Part shown: positions 58,145 to 64,000 of the stretch, one piece after another
Numbering within the stretch: position 1 is the stretch's first letter
Layout: the number at the start of each line of letters is the position of its first letter
NCBI GenBank assembly: GCA_963930755.1
Contig: OZ005735.1
Location: forward strand, 241,670,394-241,734,393
Reading direction: 5' to 3'
From: Eudasyphora cyanicolor
Taxonomy: Eukaryota > Arthropoda > Insecta > Diptera > Muscidae
Length of the DNA stretch: 64,000 nt
Notes under the pieces: model-generated
Told to the model about the DNA's origin: nothing
What the model saw: only the letters and a program-made list of their open reading frames with translations
The model's database searches: none
Translations under genes and position numbers: made by a program

Positions 58145-60486
58145 TTTATACCCTACACCACACTGTGGTACAGGGTATTATAAGTTTGTTTCACGGCAGA
58201 TGTTTGTAACACCTGAAAAAACACAGCTAAACCCACCTTAATGTATACCGATCGACTCAGAATCACTAGCTGAGTCGATTTAACGATGTCCGTCCGTCCG
58301 TCCGTCTGTCCATGTAAAGTTGTTCGTCGACTACAGGTCGCAATTTCACTCCGATCGCTCTGAAATTTTGCAGTTTACAGTATTTCGCGGCTGTTAAGAT
58401 CGATATTGAATTTGGTTGAAATCGGTTCAGATTTAGATATAGCTCCCATATATATCTTTCGTCCGATTTGGCCCTTTAGTCCTAAAGAAGCTGTATTTTG
58501 CATCCAATCGTTTTGAAATTTAGAATGGTAGAGTTTCTTGATGCATGAACCAACACTACCGAATTTGAAGAAAATCGTTTAAGATTTAGCTATAGCTCCC
58601 ATATATATGTTTCGTCCGATTTGGCCCTTTAGTCCTATAGAAGCTGTATTTTACATCCGATCGTTTTGAAATTTAGAATAGCAGAGTTTCTTGATCCATG
58701 AACCAACATTGCCGAATTTGAAGAAAATCGGTTAAGATTTAGCTATAGCTCCCATATATATGTTTCGTCCGATTTTGCTCTTTAGTCCTGAAGAAGCTGT
58801 ATTTTACATCCAATCGTTTTGAAATTTAGAATGGTAGAGTTTCTTGATCCATGAACCAACACTACCGAATTTGAAGAAAATCGGTTAAGATTTAGCTATA
58901 TCTCCCATATATGTACATGTTTCGTCCGATTTGGCCCTTTAGTCCTGTAGAAGCTGTATTTTACATCCAATCGTTTTGAAATTTAGAATGGTAGAGTTTC
59001 TTGATCCATGAACCAACACTACCGAATTTGAAGAAAATCGGTTAAGATTTAGCTATATCTCCCATATATGTACATGTTTCGTCCGATTTGGCCCTTTAGT
59101 CCTGTAGAAGCTGTATTTTACATCCAATCGTTTTGAAATTTAGAATGGTAGAGTTTCTTGATCCATGAACCAACACTACCGAATTTGAAGAAAATCGGTT
59201 AAGATTTAGCTATATCTCCCATATATGTACATGTTTCGTCCGATTTGGCCCTTTAGTCCTGTAGAAGCTGTATTTTACATCCAATCATTTTGAAATTTAG
59301 AATGGCAGAGTTTCTTGATCCATGAACCAACATTGCCGAATTTGAAGAAAATCGGTTAAGATTTAGCTATAGCTCCCATATATATGTTTCGTCCGATTTT
59401 GCTCTTTAGTCCTGAAGAAGCTGTATTTTACATCCAATCGTTTTGAAATTTAGAATGGTAGAGTTTCTTGATCCATGAACCAACACTACCGAATTTGAAG
59501 AAAATCGGTTAAGATTTAGCTATATCTCCCATATACATGTTTCGTCCGATTTGGCCCTTTAGTCCTGTAGAAGCTGTATTTTACATCATTTTGAAATTTA
59601 GAATGGCAGAGTTTCTTGATCCATGAACCAACATTGCCGAATTTGAAGAAAATCGGTTAAGATTTAGCTATAGCTCCCATATACTTGTTTCGTCCGATTT
59701 GGCCCTTTAGTCCTGTAGAAGCTGTATTTTACATCCAATCATTTTGAAATTTAGAATGGTAGAGTTTCTTGATCCATGAACCAACACTGCCGAATTTGAA
59801 GAAAATCGGTTAAGATTTAGCTATAGCTCCCATATATATGTTTCGTCCGATTTTGCTCTTTAGTCCTGAAGAAGCTGTATTTTACATCCAATCATTTTGA
59901 AATTTAGAATGGTAGAATTTCTTGATCCATGAACCAACACTGCCGAATTTGAAGAAAATCGGTTAAGATTTAGCTACAGTTCCAATATATATGTTTCGTC
60001 CGATTTAGCCCTTTAGTCCTATAAAAGCTGTATTTTACATCCAATCGTTTTGAAATTTAGAATGGTAGAGTTTATTGATCCATGAACCAACACTACCGAA
60101 TTTGAAGAAAATCGGTTAAGATTTAGCTATAGCTCCCATATATATGTTTCGTCCGATTTGGCTCTTTAGTCCTGAAGAAGCTGTATTTTACATCCAATCA
60201 TTTTGAAATTTAGAATTTTAGAGTTTCTTGATCCATGAACCAACACTACCGAGTTTGAAGAAAATCGGTTAAGATTTAGCTATAGCTCCCATATATATGT
60301 TTCGTCCGATTTGGCCCTTTAGTTCTATAGAAGCTGTATTTTACATCCAATTGTTTTGAAATTTAGAATAAACAATTTATACATGAACTACAAAATTTAT
60401 ATTTCAGAGTTATTCAATATTACGAGAGTGGTGTAGGGTATTATATAGTAGGCCCCGCCCGACTTTAGCCTTTCCTTACTGGTTTT
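58145..60486 (+). mobile_element. GTCY family B element with a 13-unit array, B9
   Basis: Complete ends: TATACCCTACACCACACTGT and, at the right, GTAGGCCCCGCCCGACTTTA then CCTTTCCTTACTGGTTTT. A GTCC/GTCT tract is at 58288-58312. The phrase CTGTATTTTACATCCAATCG or a variant recurs at 58491, 58644, 58797, 58954, 59111, 59268, 59421, 59574, 59722, 59875, 60028, 60181 and 60334. The period is 153 bp, with a run of three at 157 caused by ATGTACATG, and one at 148. It is inserted just upstream of the M3b transposase start codon. Confidence 0.9.
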
Positions 60487-60598
60487 AGTAGTGGCGTAGT
60501 TTCTACTTGTCAAATGTCAAAGAATAAAAGCTTCAAAAGTGACAGCTACCGAAACACCGGGTGATTCAAAGTAACACCTCTTGTTGGAAAACCCTGTA

Positions 60599-61362
60599 TA
60601 TCTACACGGGGACTACAACAAAATAAAATGTTATTTGCATAAATATTATTAAGATCAATTCTTGCCAATATACATAGAATACGAACTGCAAAGTTGCAGC
60701 TAAATTTCTTAAAAAAGGTAGTTTTTATGGCTTAAATAAGCCTCTTTGAGAGCGACATCTATAAGTGGACTATAACAAAATATGAACTGATTTAAAAAAA
60801 TTTTACTACGATGAATTCTTGTCTTAATTAAATACAATGTGCAAAGATTCAATTAAAATGCTTAGAAAATATGGCATTTATGGCATAAATACATATATTT
60901 TGGAGTGACCTCTATAGGGTGACTATAACAAAATACGAACCGATTTGTAAAATGTTTGCTGTGATGAATTCTTGTCAAAATATAATACAAACTGCAAAGT
61001 TCCTGCTAAATTGCTTTAAAAATGTGGTATCTACTGCTCGTATTTTGGAACGACCTCTATAAGGGAGCTATATCAAAACATTGACCGATATGGCCCATTT
61101 GCAATCCCAAACAACCTGCAACATGCATAAGAAATAGTTCTATCAAATTTGATCAACCTAGCTCTATTATTACGGACTGTAGCGTGATTACAACAGACGG
61201 ACGGACGGACAGACGGACATGGCTAAATCGTCTTAGAATTTTATGACGATTGAGATATGAATACTTAATGGGGTCTAGGATCAATATTTAGAGGTGTTAC
61301 AAACGGAGTGACATAATGAATATTCCCCCCCTGGTTATAGTGGAGGGTATAAAAATATGGAT
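60599..61362 (-). mobile_element. GTCY family C element lacking its 3' end, C3
   Basis: The 5' end at the right is CCTGGTTATAGTGGAGGGTA. A GACG/GACA tract is at 61196-61218. Internal units carry GACTATAACAAAATAYGAAC, with markers near 60611, 60768, 60921 and 61066, periods of 157, 153 and about 145 bp. The hairpin end is missing; the left edge abuts M3b. Confidence 0.7.
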
Positions 61363-61492
61363 AAATTAATAAGATTGCTTCTGATCTTAAAGGGAAATTA
61401 TTTTCGAATGACTTGATGTGGGGTGAGTACACCCATTTTTTGCAGAACATTTGGTACTTCAGAGAGCTTATGGAAACCATCAGAAAACGAAC

Positions 61493-61690
61493 AAGTAAAA
61501 GCGTTAAGTTCAGCCATGCCAAATTCTTTATACCCTACACCATGGATCACATATGAATGGTTTCGGGTATAAATAAACTTATTGCAACAAATTTCAGCCC
61601 AATTCGTTGAAATTTGAGAAGTTTGTGACGTTACGAAGTCAAATCTAGAGGGACCTTTGTATGGGGGCTATATCAAAACATGTATTTATG
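61493..61690 (-). mobile_element. GTCY family C 3' end, C4
   Basis: AACAAGTAAAAGCGTTAAGT, the hairpin region around CAGCCATGCC, and TTTATACCCTACACCATGG at the left. It continues for one partial unit (GGGGGCTATATCAAAACATG) and stops where M2b begins. Confidence 0.65.
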
Positions 61691-61691
61691 A

Positions 61692-61940
61692 CTACCTTTG
61701 TTGAGTCGTGTCATGCTGTCATGTTATTTTTGTTAAGTATTGTTTGGCATTTCATCATGGAAAGACTTACGCCTGAATACCGTTTACAAATTATTCAGTT
61801 TTATTATCAAAATTTGCGCTAAGTCCATTTTTTTTAAATCCAAAAAAACACTTTCCAGTCGACCCACGACCTTGACACCCATGAGCAATATTTTATATGG
61901 TGAGAACGTTACCGTTAATGGCGACCGTTATCGTGCCATG
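61692..61940 (+). mobile_element. DD41D mariner derivative, family M2, copy M2b (5' part)
   Basis: The leader GTTGAGTCGTGTCATGCT, the start codon at 61759 (MERLTPEYRLQIIQFYYQ) and one shortened module run straight into GENVTVNGDRYRAMI. It then ends. It has the same arrangement as M2a with a further deletion. Confidence 0.7.
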
Positions 61941-61985
61941 ATAGGAAAGGATGACATTACAAATTCTCGAAGAATTTGCATACAC

Positions 61986-62913
61986 AGAGTTTTCCAATAA
62001 GATGATTTCTTAGAAAAAAAACACACTTATTGTTAAGGAAATTCAAAAGTTTTTCATTTAATGTGAAGTAAAATCGATACAATTAAGTTCTAAATAAAAC
62101 GTCATTCAAATGGCCTCAAAAGACTTCTTCTGCAGGAACGAATTTGATTAACCCAATTTTCGAGCACTTTTTTCACTAAATCAAGTCGTATGTCATTAAT
62201 GGCACTTTCAATATTGCCTTGTAAAGCTTGAAGAGAGTCTGGTTTATTTCGAAAGACCAGATGACTTCAAATAACCCTACAAGAAATAGTCTAATGGTGT
62301 TAAATCACAACTTCGTGGAGACCATTCAATATCACAATTTCTTGAAATAATCGAATCTCCAAACTTTTCTCGCAACAATTCAATTGTTTCATTTGTTGTG
62401 TGGCACGTAGCCACCATCGGTCAATGCCAAAAAGATAGCTTTTAACGAGAGCTAATATATTGCTAATGGGTGTCAAGGTCGTAGGTCGACTGGAAAGTGT
62501 TTTTTTGGATTTAAAAAAATATGGACTTAGCATCATTTTCTAATGTGAACGGAAGGTTTATTTTGCTCTAGCTCCTTAACGGTATGTCGAATCGAGAATC
62601 GGTCAATGGCAAAAAGATAGCTCTTAGCGAGAGCTAAAACATTGCTCATGGGTGTCAAGTTCGTAGGAAGACTGGTAAGTGGTTTTTTGGATTTAACAAA
62701 AATGGACTTAGCGCACGAAAAGTTGCAATTGGAGAACGATTATTTTGATAATAAAACTGAATAATTTGTAAACGTTGGTCTTGCGTTTATTTCTCCATGA
62801 TAAAATTGTAAACAATAATGAATACATATAATGAAAAACAAATGATAGATCATGACATATTACAAATGCCCGAAACGTCACTTCAAAATCATATCATCCC
62901 TATTGGGAAAACT
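61986..62913 (-). mobile_element. DD41D mariner derivative, family M1, copy M1e, both ends
   Basis: The left end AGAGTTTTCCAATAAGATGA and the right end ATCATCCCTATTGGGAAAAC are inverted counterparts. Minus-strand order is leader, transposase start, two modules (near 62.69 and 62.50 kb), then the catalytic half with stops, ending in the M1 3' region. It represents the standard M1 deletion form. Confidence 0.75.
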
Positions 62914-62934
62914 CATTATTAACTTTTGCAAACG

Positions 62935-63108
62935 ATCATGAAATCGAGAATAGAAGGAAAATATTCCAAAGGGTGTCAGGAGATGTCATGGATTGCAAAT
63001 ATTGAAGAATGGCCTGGAATCCGAGATGTAGGGCATCTATTAAGTGCGGAAAGGAATAGAGAAATGCTCACCGGGTATATTGGGAAATATTGCAATTTCT
63101 TGAACTTT
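62935..63108 (+). pseudogene. LINE ORF2 C-terminal scrap
   Basis: The frame reads MKSRIEGKYSKGCQEMSWIA then NIEEWPGIRDVGHLLS. The pattern of I-E-G-K, basic residues, W-x-x-N-I-x-x-W-x-G and an A/S-E-R-N-R end matches the C-terminal tail found after the reverse transcriptase in many insect LINE ORF2 proteins. No other domain of that element is present, and the frame drifts into unrelated sequence after about 55 codons. Confidence 0.6.
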
Positions 63109-63380
63109 TCATACCTATGTAATATGTATTTTATTGTAGCTGTATTGGTCGCACACATTCGTATGACAAATATAATATAAAAACAATCATAACGGTATGA
63201 CGATCTAAAAGTCCATAAAATTTGAATAAAGCTTACTTACATTGAAAATATTTACAGCTATTTCTTATAACTTTCCAAGAAGACCTCTCAATTTTTATTG
63301 CAGTAAGTACTCGTATTTAACAAAACTCATACATAGTATTATACCTAAACATAACTTTTTATTTATGGTATAAAAAAACA
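63109..63380. other. AT-rich sequence without recognised feature
   Basis: Between the LINE scrap and the last motif copy. No structure seen. Confidence 0.45.
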
Positions 63381-63404
63381 GAACAAAAGACTTAAGTCAC
63401 AAAC
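63381..63404 (+). other. 24-bp dispersed motif, copy 8
   Basis: GAACAAAAGACTTAAG followed by TCACAAAC. Two bases differ from consensus. Confidence 0.65.
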
Positions 63405-63447
63405 TCCATTTAATGTCCACCTGGCATTATTTTGTCGTTTCTGTTGT

Positions 63448-64000
63448 AAAGGGTTTTCCAACAAGAGGTGTTATTTTGGTATTCAAAGAAAAATGCAATT
63501 TTTTTGAGATAAATTATCGGATGTTTATTTCACAATAAAGAGGAAGGTATGCCGTTAATAATGAAAAACAACATCAGCCAAATGGCCACCACGACCACGC
63601 TTACAGGAACATATCCTTTTTATGAAATTTTCCATAACCAAATCGCAAAGTGGCTGCTCTATGTCCTCGATAGCGTCACGAATGCTATCTTTGAGGTCTT
63701 GAATCAACGCTGGGCTGTTGGCGTAGACCTTATCTTTCAAACGTTGCCCCAAAGGAAGAAGTCGCAAGGTGTTAAATCACAAGATCTCGGTGACCAATTG
63801 TGATCACCTCTTCGAGAGATTACACGGCCCGGAAACTTTTCCCGTAACAGAGCAATGGTTTCGTTGCTTGTGTGGCAAGTAACGCCGTCTTGTTGTAAGT
63901 AAACGTTGTCCAGATCAATACCATCCAACTCCGAACATAAAAAATCATTAATCATCTCTCGATAGCGCAATCCATGTTGATCCAATCTCATTTTCGAAAA
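63448..64000 (-). mobile_element. DD41D mariner derivative, family M3, copy M3c, leaves the window
   Basis: The 3' terminal repeat AAGGGTTTTCCAACAAGAGG follows TA. On the minus strand it encodes the M3 catalytic half. The 5' part lies beyond the window. Confidence 0.8.
63555..64000 (-). pseudogene. DD41D mariner transposase remnant (M3c), partial
   Basis: Visible are LDNVYLQQDGVTCHTSNETI with the second catalytic Asp and WSPRSCDLTPCDFFLWGN with the third, 41 residues between them. Next, in another frame, come KDKVYANSPALIQDLKDSIR and GRGGHLADVVFHY. A frameshift near 63740 separates the two parts. Like M3a, it lacks the few residues before LRYREMINDF. Confidence 0.75.

Larger units (their letters stand above)
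57355..60596 (-). mobile_element. DD41D mariner derivative, family M3, copy M3b, with both ends
   Basis: Terminal repeats are AAGGGTTTTCCAAGAAGAGG at 57355 and, inverted, CAGGGTTTTCCAACAAGAGG ending at 60596. The repeats match for about 28 bp. TA follows the right end, while the left flank is CTG, so the duplication is only partly preserved. Without the inserted family B element (58145-60486) it would be about 0.9 kb. Confidence 0.85.

Noticed and set aside
28045..60486. CRISPR-like direct repeats
   Set aside because: Units are about 150 bp and contiguous, with no short repeat and unique spacer alternation, and the genome is eukaryotic.
1..64000. tRNA or rRNA genes
   Set aside because: No stretch with box A/box B spacing and a foldable cloverleaf, and no rRNA-like conserved sequence, was recognised by eye. 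A tRNAscan-type search would be decisive.

Overview
The window reads as non-coding DNA from a higher fly, most likely a calyptrate dipteran. Four things suggest this: very high A+T, long degenerate arrays of a roughly 30-bp TATAGAAAATTTCGTCGAAATT-type unit, many interspersed elements carrying a GTCC/GTCT microsatellite like those called mini-me in flies, and several Tc1/mariner relics. I found no host protein-coding gene, tRNA or rRNA that I can support. Every recognisable coding stretch belongs to a transposable element and is broken by stops, frameshifts or internal deletions. The window is therefore probably intergenic or a large intron.

Layout. 0-13 kb: degenerate AT-rich tandem arrays, in one orientation at about 0.8-3.5 kb and in the opposite orientation at about 5.86-13.1 kb. 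The second array contains one GTCY element and one MITE. 13-15.4 kb: unique AT-rich sequence. 15.4-20.3 kb: a DD41D mariner derivative cut by a 5'-truncated LINE, facing a second 5'-truncated LINE. 20.5-24.3 kb: a fold-back element with arms of nearly 300 bp and a jumbled interior. 26.3-30.3 kb: three copies of GTCY family B. 30.4-33.1 kb: three mariner relics. 33.5-35 and 38.3-44.1 kb: GTCY family A copies, the latter two pairs in mirror orientation. 46.2-47.6 kb: a minisatellite of hairpin-forming units. 50.9-54.6 kb: nested mariner, GTCY and hAT insertions. 57.4-60.6 kb: a mariner relic holding a family B copy with a 13-unit array. 60.6-64 kb: family C pieces and more mariner relics, one leaving the window.

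Four mariner families are seen. M1, M2 and M3 are DD41D (rosa-like), with 41 residues between the last two catalytic acids wherever both are present; M5 is a DD34D mariner. Each is represented only by internally deleted, non-autonomous copies. The GTCY families A, B and C have unrelated sequences but the same plan: a short palindromic 5' end, a GTCY tract, internal repeats of about 150-157 bp and a 3' hairpin followed by ACTKGTTTT. That plan fits Helitron-related HINE/mini-me/DINE-1-type elements; the assignment is an inference.

The most unexpected signal is a 24-bp motif with core CAAAAGACTTAAG. It occurs at least eight times on both strands, always outside the recognised transposons and with no shared flanks. 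Also notable are the hairpin minisatellite, and a module of about 135 bp shared by two mariner families and repeated one to three times per copy.
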